DNA of 60,571 nt from Desulfosarcinaceae bacterium (GTDB lineage Bacteria > Desulfobacterota > Desulfobacteria > Desulfobacterales > Desulfosarcinaceae), in contig JASJCL010000028.1 of the NCBI GenBank assembly GCA_030066015.1, positions 1-60,571 on the forward strand. The letters run 5' to 3'. The notes beneath the pieces are model-generated. The model ran no database searches and was not told the DNA's origin. It saw only the letters and a program-made list of their open reading frames with translations. This document shows, piece after piece, positions 9,107-17,217 of the stretch; within the stretch, counting starts at the first letter, position 1, and each line of letters opens with the position of its first letter. The position numbers and the translations under genes are program-made.

Positions 9107-9985
9107 ATGTCCCAACACATATTGATTACGGGCGCCAGTAGCGGGTTCGGCAAGTTGACGGTTGATAACCTGCTGAGCAACGGCCATACGGTCATTGCCT
9201 CCATGCGGGGCATTAGCGGCAAAAATGCGGCGGCGGCCGAATCCCTCAAGGCGGCCGGAGCCCATATCGTTGAAATCGACGTCACTCAGGAGGAGAGCAC
9301 CCAAGCGGGGGTGGCGGCGGCCCTGGAGGCGACCGGGCACATCGACGTGGTGGTCAACAATGCCGGCGTAGGGGTCTTGGGTCTTCAGGAGAGCTTTACG
9401 CCGGAAGATTGGCAGCGGGTTTTCGATATCAACGTCTTCGGCGTTCAACGCGTGAACAGGGCCGTCCTGCCCCACATGCGCGAGCGCGGAAAAGGGCTCC
9501 TGATCCATGTGACCAGCATCCTCGGGCGCATGACCCTGCCCTTCTACGGTCCCTACAACGCATCCAAGTGGGCCCTGGAAGCCCTGGCGGAGAACTATCG
9601 CACCGAGCTTTCCAGCTTCGGCATCGGCACCTGCATTGTCGAACCGGGGGGGTACCCCACCCAGTTTCATGAAAACCTCATCCGGCCCGGCGACACCGCT
9701 CGAAACGCGGCTTACGGCGATCTGGCGGCGGTGCCTGAACAGGCCTTTGCCAAGTTTCAGGAAACGCTGGCGGCAAATCCGGAGCAGAATCCCCGCGATG
9801 TGGCCAATGCCATCGCCGACCTCATCGAAATGCCACCGGCCCAGCGGCCCTTCCGGACCGTGGTGGACAAGATGGGAATGGGCGATCACTTCGCCGGCTA
9901 CAATGCCCAATTGGCGCAGATCACCGCCGCCATCTATCACGCCTTTGGGATGGGGGATATGCTGGAGCTCAAGATCAGCAACTGA
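9107..9985 (+). CDS. Short-chain dehydrogenase/reductase
   Basis: A 292-residue classical SDR. The nucleotide-binding TGASSGFG lies at residues 7-14, NNAG near 85, and the catalytic Ser-Tyr-Lys set as TSILG then YNASK. A Rossmann fold with NADP preference is possible but not clear from the sequence. EPGGYPT after the active site is the usual substrate-lid start. Its close relatives act on small ketones or alcohols, and the substrate cannot be told. The start at 9107 is chosen because AAAGGAGG precedes it by 7 bases; the frame is open further upstream but has no such site. It stands alone, divergent from the PCMT gene. Confidence 0.9.
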   Translation: MSQHILITGASSGFGKLTVDNLLSNGHTVIASMRGISGKNAAAAESLKAAGAHIVEIDVTQEESTQAGVAAALEATGHIDVVVNNAGVGVLGLQESFTPEDWQRVFDINVFGVQRVNRAVLPHMRERGKGLLIHVTSILGRMTLPFYGPYNASKWALEALAENYRTELSSFGIGTCIVEPGGYPTQFHENLIRPGDTARNAAYGDLAAVPEQAFAKFQETLAANPEQNPRDVANAIADLIEMPPAQRPFRTVVDKMGMGDHFAGYNAQLAQITAAIYHAFGMGDMLELKISN

Positions 9986-10307
9986 CGGGTCACGAAAGCT
10001 GGCTGGCGGATGATCTGGATTTGGGCGCCCGAATGTCCGCGGCGCCCTCACTCGGCCACCCGATTGACCTCACCACGGTTCTCGACAATCTGCTTTCATC
10101 GGGGGCGCCCCCACCGGCAACCCTGCTTCGCCTTCAGCGCTGGCGCCTGTCGATACCTTCTCCTGCGTCGGACCTTTCATTCGACGGACCGGCGGCCTTG
10201 TCCGCGTCCCCGGGAATGACACCGAAGGATGGGGATCTGGATGCACGTCATCTGTGCGATCAATGCCGCCAGACGCGCCGCTAGGAGTTCCTGACGCCCA
10301 CCCAACG
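9986..10307. other. Intergenic stretch, no gene seen
   Basis: About 320 bases between the SDR gene and a small minus-strand gene. Frames such as 10021-10284 (plus) have no ribosome binding site and no recognisable domain. No strong hairpin with a T-tract was seen, so the two converging genes may share weak termination. Confidence 0.45.
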
Positions 10308-10559
10308 CTATAGACAGGAGTAGAACTTGTCCCTGGGGGTGTGCGCCGTCATCGGCTCCCGGATGCCGTAGCGCGATTTGATGCGCTCCCCGGTGCGGAT
10401 CAAGAACTCCCCCAGCACGTTCCAACGGCGACGCCACGCCTTACGGCGGATATCGGCGCGCAGGGCATCGAACTGGGCAAGAAGCCGCCGGCGTTGAAAT
10501 TCGCGCTGGGTCTCTGCGCGGCGTTCCGCCACCATTAGGTCCATAATCAAAGCGTTCAT
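10308..10559 (-). CDS. Small basic helical hypothetical protein
   Basis: An 83-residue protein, strongly charged and basic (AERRAETQREFQRRRLLAQF, DIRRKAWRRRW). It is predicted to be mostly alpha-helical, possibly a short coiled coil, with no membrane segment or signal. GAGGG precedes the ATG at a suitable distance, and the stop is UAG. It lies 35 bases downstream of the MocR-type regulator gene on the same strand, so it is probably co-transcribed. I do not recognise the family. A nucleic-acid-binding or adaptor role would fit the charge but is only a guess. Confidence 0.6.
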   Translation of the reverse strand: MNALIMDLMVAERRAETQREFQRRRLLAQFDALRADIRRKAWRRRWNVLGEFLIRTGERIKSRYGIREPMTAHTPRDKFYSCL

Positions 10560-10594
10560 CGTGTTTCCCTCTTGGTTGTTGCAATCGGGAGCCG

Positions 10595-12175
10595 CTACTG
10601 GTAGTGGCCCAAACCGCTCAGGCCGGAATCCCCCGGCGGCTCCCGAATGAATGCCTCGATGGCACTGGCCAGGAGTTCCACCGCCTCCTTCAATTGATCC
10701 CGACCTGTCCAGGCCACACTGAGGCGCATGGCGTTGACGTAGCGGTGGTCAATATCGAAGAGGGGGCCGGGTAGAAAGGACACCCCCTTGTCGATGGCGC
10801 TGAGCAACAGGGCCACGCTGGAGTATCCGCGCGGCAGCTCCACAAGAATGGAAAAGCCCCCTTGGGGCCGCGACCAGGTGACGCCGGCAGGCATATGTTG
10901 CTCCAGCGCATGCACCAGCGTCTCCATGCGGGCTTGATACCGTGTCCGTATCCAATCGATGTGGGTATCGTAACGGCCGGAGGTGAACAGCTTCAGGGCC
11001 ACGGCCTGCATCAAGGTGGGCGCACAATGGTCCATTAATCGCTTCAACCCGGCCAGTTTTTGGACCCGGTCGGCAGAACTGATCAGCCAGCCGATGCGCA
11101 GCCCTGACGCGAACGATTTGGATAAAGAGCTGATGACGATGGTCTGCCGGCTGCCCAACGTGTCGAGAAGGCTTGACGGAGCGGCAGACGGGTAGCCGAT
11201 ATCCTTGAAGATCTCGTCGGCGATGAGGACACCGCCCGTTTCGCGCGCCCACATCGCTAGCTCGCCCGCCCGCCCGCTGCTCAGGTGGCGGCCTGAAGGG
11301 TTGTGGGCATAGGGACACAGGTAAAGCAGTGGCGGTGCGCCCTTGGTGTGGCGTCTGAGGACCCCCATGTCGGGCCCCTCTTCATCACGGGGCACTGTTT
11401 CCGCCCAATGTCCCATGGCCGTGAAACTGTTGATGATCCCCTGGTAACAGGGTGTTTCGCAGATGATGGCGGGACGGTCTTCCAAGGCCGCCTGGGCGAC
11501 CAGGGTCAGGGCCTGGAGGGATCCGTTGGTGATCAGGACCTGATCCGGTGTGACCGGCCCCTCCGCCTGGCTGCTACGGCGGGCGATCTCTTCGCGAAGC
11601 GCGGGGTGACCCAGGGCATCGGTGGCCTCCAAATAAGAATTGCCCGTTGACCGCAGGGTCTCCGCGGTGAGATCTTCCAGGAAGCGCTCCGGGAGAAGAT
11701 GGGGGTCGGGGACCCCTTTGGTCAGCTGTAGGATGTCCTCCCTGTGGGCCAGGGGCATGATGTCGTAGAGGGCCTTGCTGACACCGGCGCGCAGCTTGCG
11801 GGCGGCGAACTCCAGCGGGGAGGTCTCGGCCTGCCGGGAGCCCTTCCGGCGTCCGTCCATGCCGGCCAGATATCCCTGTTGGTCGGCGGTGCCCACCTCA
11901 GGGGCCGGTTCCTCCGCTCCGCCACCAGTCGCACGGGGATCCTGGACAAAGGTCCCCCGTCCCACATGGCAGGCCGTTAGGCCAGCGGCCCCCAAATCCT
12001 GGAGGGCCCGCCGGACGGTGGCCTGGGTAACACCGATCTCCTTGGCCAAGGCCGCCACCGGGGGCAGCCGGTCTCCTGGACGCAGATCGCCGGCCGCGAT
12101 GGCGGTTCGAATATGGTTTCGAATCTGGATATAGAGGGGCGTGTCCGATTCACGATCGATAGCATAGGGCTGCAT
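10595..12175 (-). CDS. MocR-family regulator (GntR HTH fused to aminotransferase)
   Basis: A 526-residue transcription factor. Residues about 5-75 are a GntR winged helix (PLYIQIRNHIRTAIAAGDL, then GVTQATVRRALQDLGAAGL). A linker runs to about 140. Residues 145-515 are a class I/II PLP aminotransferase domain, with the pyridoxal lysine in ISSLSKSFASGLRIG and the ITNGSLQAL, YAHNPSGR and DEIFKD motifs. MocR proteins use the PLP domain to sense amino acids or PLP, and regulate GABA, taurine, PdxST or other genes. No aminotransferase-pathway target lies adjacent, so the ligand is unknown. GAGGAG precedes the start. A 28-bp dyad overlaps its own promoter, suggesting autoregulation. Confidence 0.92.
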   Translation of the reverse strand: MQPYAIDRESDTPLYIQIRNHIRTAIAAGDLRPGDRLPPVAALAKEIGVTQATVRRALQDLGAAGLTACHVGRGTFVQDPRATGGGAEEPAPEVGTADQQGYLAGMDGRRKGSRQAETSPLEFAARKLRAGVSKALYDIMPLAHREDILQLTKGVPDPHLLPERFLEDLTAETLRSTGNSYLEATDALGHPALREEIARRSSQAEGPVTPDQVLITNGSLQALTLVAQAALEDRPAIICETPCYQGIINSFTAMGHWAETVPRDEEGPDMGVLRRHTKGAPPLLYLCPYAHNPSGRHLSSGRAGELAMWARETGGVLIADEIFKDIGYPSAAPSSLLDTLGSRQTIVISSLSKSFASGLRIGWLISSADRVQKLAGLKRLMDHCAPTLMQAVALKLFTSGRYDTHIDWIRTRYQARMETLVHALEQHMPAGVTWSRPQGGFSILVELPRGYSSVALLLSAIDKGVSFLPGPLFDIDHRYVNAMRLSVAWTGRDQLKEAVELLASAIEAFIREPPGDSGLSGLGHYQ

Positions 12176-12190
12176 TTGAGAGCTCCTCGA

Positions 12191-12232
12191 ATTAATACCG
12201 TATCAATACGCAATTAATATTATCGGTGTCAA
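12191..12232 (-). promoter_or_regulatory. Promoter and dyad operator of the MocR gene
   Basis: On the minus strand TTGACA (12232-12227) is followed after 18 bases by TATTGA (12208-12203), a plausible sigma-70 promoter. The -10 region sits inside a dyad at 12191-12218: ATTAAT, two bases, CGTAT, a two-base centre, ATACG, two bases, ATTAAT. Only the two-base spacers and the centre break the symmetry. The dyad begins 16 bases before the start codon. This arrangement would let the regulator repress itself by covering the -10 box. Confidence 0.65.
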
Positions 12233-12376
12233 CCCTTTTTTTGCCACCTCTGCGGCGGCCTTTTTTGGGATCGCCCCGTCGCCTTGCAGGTTCACGCTCA
12301 GGCGGCGCTTGGGCCGCGACCCTCGCGAGCGACAGTGAGGGCACCCTTTCGGTGGGAGCGGGCAGCGGGTCGTCCC

Positions 12377-12443
12377 TTGACACGTTCCCAGCAATATGCT
12401 TCATTAGATATGAATCTTTATATTTTGTTTCATATATTATGAA
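12377..12443 (+). promoter_or_regulatory. AT-rich promoter with two TTCAT...ATGAA dyads before satD
   Basis: TTGACA occurs at 12377-12382. Two 15-base dyads follow, TTCATTAGATATGAA (12400-12414) and TTCATATATTATGAA (12429-12443), spaced 29 bases start to start. Both match TTCAT-N5-ATGAA. They sit in an AT-rich island within GC-rich DNA, 40-80 bases before the SatD start. They look like twin operator sites for a dimeric regulator. Confidence 0.5.
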
Positions 12444-12483
12444 TCATATTGGTTGGATTCACCTCTGACGCACCCTTGTGCCC

Positions 12484-13110
12484 ATGCCACATCAATTCAT
12501 TCTGATGGGGGACATCATCGCCAGCAGCGGGTACCCGGCCGCCGATCTGCGCGAAAATTTTCTGACCCAGATCGCTGCCTGCAATCGCGCCCTGGCGTCG
12601 GAGATACGCTCCCCTTACACGGTGACCCTGGGGGACGAATTTCAGGGGATCGCCGTCTCCCTGCGGGCCGTCCTGGATGCGATCTTTTTCCTCGAAGAGC
12701 GTCTGCTGGGCGGCCAGCCTTTTAAGTTGCGCTATGCAGTGGTTCACGGAGAGATCGATACCCCCATCAACCGGCGCAAGGCCCACACCATGATGGGCCC
12801 CGGATTGACGCGGGCCCGAAAACTGCTGACCGATAAACGCCGCGGGCAGCCGCGTGTCCGCATCGACCTGACGGACAGGGCTGTCGCGCGACAGCTCGAA
12901 CGTCTTTTTTCAGTGCTCGATGGGATCACCGCCCGCTGGTCCGCGGACGATGCGGGTTTGATCAGCGATATGATCGCCATCCGTCACAACGCAGCGGTGG
13001 GCGCTCGCCACGGGAAGAACAGAAGCCAAATCTGGAAACGCCGCAAGCATCTTTTGATCGAGGAGTACCGGGCGCTCAAAGCGGTGGTGCTTGAATTGGC
13101 GGCTGCCTGA
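12484..13110 (+). CDS. SatD family protein
   Basis: A 208-residue protein matching the SatD family: an opening hydrophobic strand with MGDIIASSGYPA, the TLGDEFQGIAVS motif near 40-55, LRYAVVHGEIDT, MMGPGLTRARKLL, and a basic HTH-like C-terminus (RSQIWKRRKHLLIEEYRALK). SatD was named from the Streptococcus sat operon. Its biochemical role is unknown, and the GDEF-like segment recalls nucleotide-binding folds. The start at 12484 lacks a clear ribosome binding site. It is chosen because family members begin with about seven residues before the GDI motif. It is followed by a small membrane protein gene, as SatD genes often are. Confidence 0.85.
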   Translation: MPHQFILMGDIIASSGYPAADLRENFLTQIAACNRALASEIRSPYTVTLGDEFQGIAVSLRAVLDAIFFLEERLLGGQPFKLRYAVVHGEIDTPINRRKAHTMMGPGLTRARKLLTDKRRGQPRVRIDLTDRAVARQLERLFSVLDGITARWSADDAGLISDMIAIRHNAAVGARHGKNRSQIWKRRKHLLIEEYRALKAVVLELAAA

Positions 13111-13141
13111 AAACTGGCAGCGAAAGGATACCGAAATTCCG

Positions 13142-13477
13142 ATGAATTACCTCGCCGCCGTCGCTGTCTTTGTCTGCCAGGAGACCATCGCCATCCTCCT
13201 GTTTCCGCTGCTCGCCCGTTGGCTGGGCCCCTCGGGAAGTCGGGCCTGGGATCCCACGGCGATCCTGAAGGGCATTGTCGAGCGGTTGGTGCTCTTCACG
13301 GCCCTGATTCACAATTATCCCCAAATGCTCATCGCCTTCGGCGCCATGAAGCTGGGCACCCGGCTGCATGATGACAAAGATGCCGAGATCTCCAACACCT
13401 ATTTTCTGATCGGGAATCTCCTGAGTATCCTGCTGGCCATGATCGGTGCCATCGTGACCCTGGCGAACTGGGGGTGA
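13142..13477 (+). CDS. Small membrane protein linked to SatD
   Basis: A 111-residue protein with three probable membrane helices: residues 3-26, about 43-68 and about 88-108. The middle contains KLGTRLHDDKDAEISNTYFLIGN, a hydrophilic turn. It lies 31 bases behind satD and overlaps or abuts the next regulator gene, so the three form one unit. In other genomes SatD is often paired with a small membrane protein of the DUF3307 type, but this one is not obviously that family. AAAGGA lies about 11 bases before the ATG. Function unknown. Confidence 0.75.
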   Translation: MNYLAAVAVFVCQETIAILLFPLLARWLGPSGSRAWDPTAILKGIVERLVLFTALIHNYPQMLIAFGAMKLGTRLHDDKDAEISNTYFLIGNLLSILLAMIGAIVTLANWG

Positions 13478-13479
13478 CC

Positions 13480-14445
13480 ATGGACCCACGGTCCATCAAG
13501 CCGCAGACAGTGGTGGATTACCGCAAACGGGTCTGCCGGGCGATGAATTACATCAGCCGTCATCTCGCGCGCGAACTCTCTCTGGACGAGATCGCCGCGG
13601 AGGCGGCCTTCTCACAATTTCACTTTCATCGCATTTTCAAGGCCGTCGTCGGTGAAACCGTGGCGGCCTTCACCCGGCGACTGCGACTGGAGATGGCCGC
13701 AGGCCGGCTCCTGGCCCGACCGACCGAAGAGATCACCACCATCGCCATGGCGTGCGGATTCTCGAGTTCGCAAAATTTCGCCAAGAGTTTCCGCTCCCAA
13801 TTCGGCACCACCCCCACCGATTTTCGAAACCGCAAGCTGGGAAACAAGGCGCGCAAGTGGGCAGACGCCCTTTCCCTCTCGGGTCGCTACACTCCTGACA
13901 CTGCATTCATCACTTCTCAAACCGAAGAAAGGAGTAGCACCATGCAAGCAGCCGTCAGAGAGATGCCGGCCTACCCGGTGGCCTATGTGCGCAAGATGGG
14001 ACCCTACGGCCCCGAGACCAGTGCGGCCGCATTTGCGGAATTGATCCGGTGGGCCGGTCCCAGAGGCTATCTGGAATCGGGCGTGATGCTGGGGGTGTGT
14101 TGGGACAATCCCGAGATCACCCCGCCGGCCAAGTGCCGCTTGGACGCCTGCATCAGCCTGCCGGCGGACGCCGATCTGAATGGTCCAGTGGGCCGGCAGA
14201 CCATTGACGGCGGTCCTTACGCCGTGTGCTATTTTGAGACTGCCGCGAACGGATTCAAGTCGGCCTGGGAAGCGGCCTTTACTTGGCTGGTGAACAGCGG
14301 CTATGAATGCGCCGACAGGCCCTGCTACGAACGCTACCACAACCACGCCGATGACCATCCCGACGGTATGTGGCAAGTGGATATCTGCATTCCCCTCAAG
14401 GTGTCCGCCGAACGCCTTGGTGACCCATCGACCAAGGCTTCTTAA
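13480..14445 (+). CDS. AraC-family regulator with GyrI-like effector domain
   Basis: A 321-residue regulator of the Rob/BltR layout. Residues about 10-115 hold two AraC helix-turn-helices (LSLDEIAAEAAFSQFHFHRI and ITTIAMACGFSSSQNFAKSF). Residues about 160-315 form a GyrI-like small-molecule binding domain (MPAYPVAYVRKMGPYG, then a YERYHNH segment and WQVDICIPL). Such proteins sense amphipathic drugs or metabolites. A GTG at 13474 overlaps the stop of the preceding gene and would add two residues. The ATG at 13480 has GGGGGTG close by, and either is possible. Co-transcription with satD suggests that this protein may be the regulator binding the upstream dyads, which is an inference. Confidence 0.88.
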   Translation: MDPRSIKPQTVVDYRKRVCRAMNYISRHLARELSLDEIAAEAAFSQFHFHRIFKAVVGETVAAFTRRLRLEMAAGRLLARPTEEITTIAMACGFSSSQNFAKSFRSQFGTTPTDFRNRKLGNKARKWADALSLSGRYTPDTAFITSQTEERSSTMQAAVREMPAYPVAYVRKMGPYGPETSAAAFAELIRWAGPRGYLESGVMLGVCWDNPEITPPAKCRLDACISLPADADLNGPVGRQTIDGGPYAVCYFETAANGFKSAWEAAFTWLVNSGYECADRPCYERYHNHADDHPDGMWQVDICIPLKVSAERLGDPSTKAS

Positions 14446-14540
14446 GCCAAGCCCAGCCGAAGCGCAAACCAACACGCCACCGCGACGGCAACCGGTCCCG
14501 TCGGTGCCTGCCGTCTGTACGCCCATTGAGGAGAATGACG

Positions 14541-15029
14541 ATGACCACACCACCTATCGAATTGATCCCCATCGGCCATGTTTGCACAGCCGAGACCCAG
14601 ACCCGCCTGGCGATCGACCCGGCCTTTATCCCTGGCCTCAGGGGTCTGGGGGAATTCACTCACCTCCAAGTGCTCTACTGGTGTCACCAGATCGCCGCGC
14701 AAGACCGGCGACGGGCGCTGGTATGCGAAAAGCCCTACGTCAAGGGGCCCGACAAGATCGGTGTCCTGGCCACCCGATCGCCGGTGCGACCCAACCCCAT
14801 CGGCCTCACCGCGGTGCGCATCCTCGATGTCGATGCACCCCGAGGCATTATCCAAGTCCCCTATATTGATGCCGCAAATGGAACCCCCATCATTGACCTC
14901 AAGCCCTACCACCCCAGCCTGGATCGAATCCGAGAGGTCGCCGTGCCGCCGTGGTGTGATCATTGGCCCGAATGGTATGAAGATTCGGCAACCTTCGATT
15001 GGGAGGCGGAATTCTGCTTTGGCGAATAG
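14541..15029 (+). CDS. trmO: tRNA (t6A37) N6-methyltransferase TrmO
   Basis: A 162-residue SAM-dependent enzyme of the UPF0066/YaeB family, which methylates threonylcarbamoyladenosine at position 37 of certain tRNAs. Landmarks are IPIGHVCT at the start, GLGEFTHLQVLYWCH, GVLATRSPVRPNPIGLT (the family signature that binds SAM), and IIDLKPYHPSLD near the end. The length suits the short bacterial form without the C-terminal extension. The start at 14541 is 7 bases after GAGGAGA, while an ATG six bases earlier is too close to that site. The stop is UAG. It follows the AraC-GyrI gene by 95 bases and may share its transcript. Confidence 0.9.
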   Translation: MTTPPIELIPIGHVCTAETQTRLAIDPAFIPGLRGLGEFTHLQVLYWCHQIAAQDRRRALVCEKPYVKGPDKIGVLATRSPVRPNPIGLTAVRILDVDAPRGIIQVPYIDAANGTPIIDLKPYHPSLDRIREVAVPPWCDHWPEWYEDSATFDWEAEFCFGE

Positions 15030-15182
15030 TCCATCTGTGACGTCAAGTGGAAACAGAGGCGCCCGCTGTCTACCGAATCCGCCGGTATTGCGCCGGATTG
15101 AGTGACAGCGGGCGCTGGTCTTGATGCGGGCGATCTATCTTGCTGGTCGGATGAACAGCGCTTTTGGCCTGCGGAAAATGGT

Positions 15183-15809
15183 TCAGTGGTCGGCCACGAC
15201 CAGCGGCTGACCAGTGGCGGCCGCCGAACTCCGATCCACGTCCGCTTTGTACATGAGTGCTGTCTCCATCGTGTAAGTCCAAGGCAAACCTTCGCGCTTC
15301 CAGCCGCCGGCCCACCGCTTGCCGTAATAGATACTCTGCTTGTTTTTATTCTTGCCGCCCTCGAAACCGCCCATGAGGTTGAAGACCTTATCTTCCGGCC
15401 AACCGGCTTTGACGGCTTCGTTGCTGCCGGTGCAGCTGCGGTTGCCACTTCGGCAGAGGATGATCAGTGTGTCCGTGGCGGGATTGAACCGCGCCAGAAG
15501 ATCCTTTCCGAAATTGGGGTTGACCACCTCGATGTAGCCTTTTTTACCCACCGTGGTGGAGAGAAACCGGATGGGAATGTTGTAGGCGCCCTCGGGGTGG
15601 CCCACGTACTGGTACTCCGCCCGGGTGCGACAGTCCACCAGGAAGGTGCGGTCGGGATCTTTGGCGACCATTTCATATGCCTCAACCGGTGTCAGGTCGC
15701 CACCCAAGTGCGGTTTGTTGACCTTGTAAGTGAAGCCCCCCAAGGCCGGGATAGCGAGAACGGCCGCCATCCCAAGGGTCATGAACATGATCCGCATTTT
15801 CCGATTCAT
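15183..15809 (-). CDS. Exported rhodanese-like protein
   Basis: A 208-residue protein with an N-terminal signal peptide (hydrophobic run after MNRKMRIMFM, then ALGG), so it is probably periplasmic. A single rhodanese domain covers about 38-190: FLVDCRTRAEYQYVGHPEGAYNIP and the catalytic loop TLIILCRSGNRSC, in which the first Cys is the persulfide carrier. An ordinary Cys codon is used here. A basic segment, GGFEGGKNKNKQSIYYGKRW, follows, with an unusual C-terminal extension. It lies 73 bases behind the multihaem selenocytochrome gene on the same strand. This pairing recalls the ExtH/ExtKL pair of Geobacter ext clusters, linked to outer-surface electron transfer and selenite/tellurite reduction. 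That is from memory and untested. Confidence 0.88.
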   Translation of the reverse strand: MNRKMRIMFMTLGMAAVLAIPALGGFTYKVNKPHLGGDLTPVEAYEMVAKDPDRTFLVDCRTRAEYQYVGHPEGAYNIPIRFLSTTVGKKGYIEVVNPNFGKDLLARFNPATDTLIILCRSGNRSCTGSNEAVKAGWPEDKVFNLMGGFEGGKNKNKQSIYYGKRWAGGWKREGLPWTYTMETALMYKADVDRSSAAATGQPLVVADH

Positions 15810-15882
15810 CGTCTACCTCCTCTTCTTCCATAGCGTCCCTATGCGGTCGCACCCGTCTTTGGGCGGACGCATGGGCCGCAAG

Positions 15883-17217
15883 TTAAGGGGGAGTGGTCTC
15901 GATCCGGGACGGCTGCAACTCCGCCGGAACGACCACTCCCGTGTTGGCCGTCACCTCCCCGGCCCTCAGATCCGCCGGCTTGAGAAACAGCTCCGGGTTG
16001 CCGTGGCAATTGTTGCAGCTGGCGTTCTGAGGCGTTCGGCGTTGGATGGTATGGGGGGCACTCAGCTTCCAGGTCGGTTCGCTGTCAAAGGCTCTCAGGG
16101 CAGATGCTGCGTACGCATCGAAGGTTCCCGTGGCAATTGGCACGTGTCGTAGGACGACGAAGGTGTGGGGTCGCGCCGCTGTTCTTTTGGGGTTGCGGCC
16201 GATTTTGAAACCCAGCTGCGTTCTTTTACACTTAAAGTAGGGTAGCCCTTTGGCGTCCGTGCCCACATGGCAGTCGAAGCAGTGCTTGATCGCCTGGGCA
16301 TGGCAGACTTGGCAGGCGACGGTATCGGTATGTTCACGATGGATCTCATGGTTCGTCCCCTGGGCAGCGTCGGGGTGACAGTTTTCACATCGTGGTCGCG
16401 TGGCGATATCAAAACGGGTCGCATGGCCTTCGGCGGCAGCATGGATCTGTTTGGCGGTGTGGCAGTCGTTGCAGGCCATTTCAGCCGCACCGAAGTGTAC
16501 ATCGGCCCTCAGCTTGGCATTCAGTCCCGTGAATTCGGCGAAGACGCGCCCGCCGTGGCAACTGGCGCAAGTGGTCTCCATGGGGGGGGTCTTCTGGAAA
16601 TGGTGTCCTGCCAGAAAACCGCCGCCCACGTATGCCGGTCGGCTGACATGGCACTGGCCGCAGCTGGCATGGCACTGGCTGCAATGGTTCTCATACGCCT
16701 GGGTGAGGGCGGCCTGCACCGCCGAATTGGCTGGGCCCCGGCGTTTTTCGATGGATCGGCGGATGGGGGCGATGGTGTAGTGGCGGCTATCCTTCGCGCC
16801 GGAGGTGATCTCTCCGTGGCATTCGCCGCAGGCGCCCTGCGGGTCCGGATAGGTGGGGTCTTTGATCAGGCCAAGCTGGGCGGTCTGCCAATCGCGGCTG
16901 ACGGGATCCCCGCCGTGGCAGACGTCACAGCCGATCTGGCCGTGGGGGTCGGCCATAAACTCTTGGGAGATGAAGATCTTTTCATACGGCTCCAACGGAG
17001 CCAATGGACCGCCTCAGCCTTCCCCCTCGGTCAAGGCCGACACTGTCGGTTTGCCGCGGATTTTCTCCACTTCCCAGCTCAAGCGGATCAACTGCTTCAC
17101 GTCGGTGTGGCACGCGATGCAGCCGCTACTTCCCGATCCGTAGCTGCCGTCTGGTGCGGCCGACCACACCCAGCCGGTCACCACCACCACCACCAACGCC
17201 ACCCAAATGCCTTTCAT
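15883..17217 (-). CDS. Undecahaem cytochrome c with predicted selenocysteine (Sec68)
   Basis: A 444-residue exported cytochrome, read through one in-frame UGA at 17016-17014. Residues 1-20 are a signal peptide (MKGIWVALVVVVVTG). Eleven CxxCH haem sites follow: CIACH before the UGA, then CDVCH, CGECH, CSQCH, CGQCH, CASCH, CNDCH, CENCH, CQVCH, CFDCH and CNNCH. The UGA is codon 68, in the context EGEG-U-GGPLAPLEP. The part before it has a signal peptide and one haem. The part after it has no signal or ribosome binding site, and its only possible start is a TTG, so it could not be exported and given haem alone. The start at 17217 has GGAAGG upstream. A neighbouring rhodanese gene follows. Alternative explanation: a nonsense mutation or sequencing error. 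Confidence 0.82.
16988..17016 (-). promoter_or_regulatory. UGA codon and bacterial SECIS-like hairpin
   Basis: Reading the minus strand, UGA (17016-17014) is followed by 11 bases, then GGCTCC (17002-16997), loop GTT (16996-16994) and GGAGCC (16993-16988). The stem is a perfect 6 bp. The apical loop starts with G, and that G lies 18 bases after the UGA. These satisfy the published description of bacterial SECIS elements: a stem of at least 4 bp, a G in the first two loop positions, and a loop roughly 16-37 bases from the UGA. Confidence 0.7.

Noticed and set aside
15183-15809. Second rhodanese as a selenoprotein
   Set aside because: Its catalytic loop uses an ordinary cysteine codon and the frame has no internal UGA.
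15883-17004. Cytochrome starting at TTG 17004 as a complete gene
   Set aside because: It would have no signal peptide, while haem attachment needs export; the leader and first haem lie just upstream in frame through UGA.
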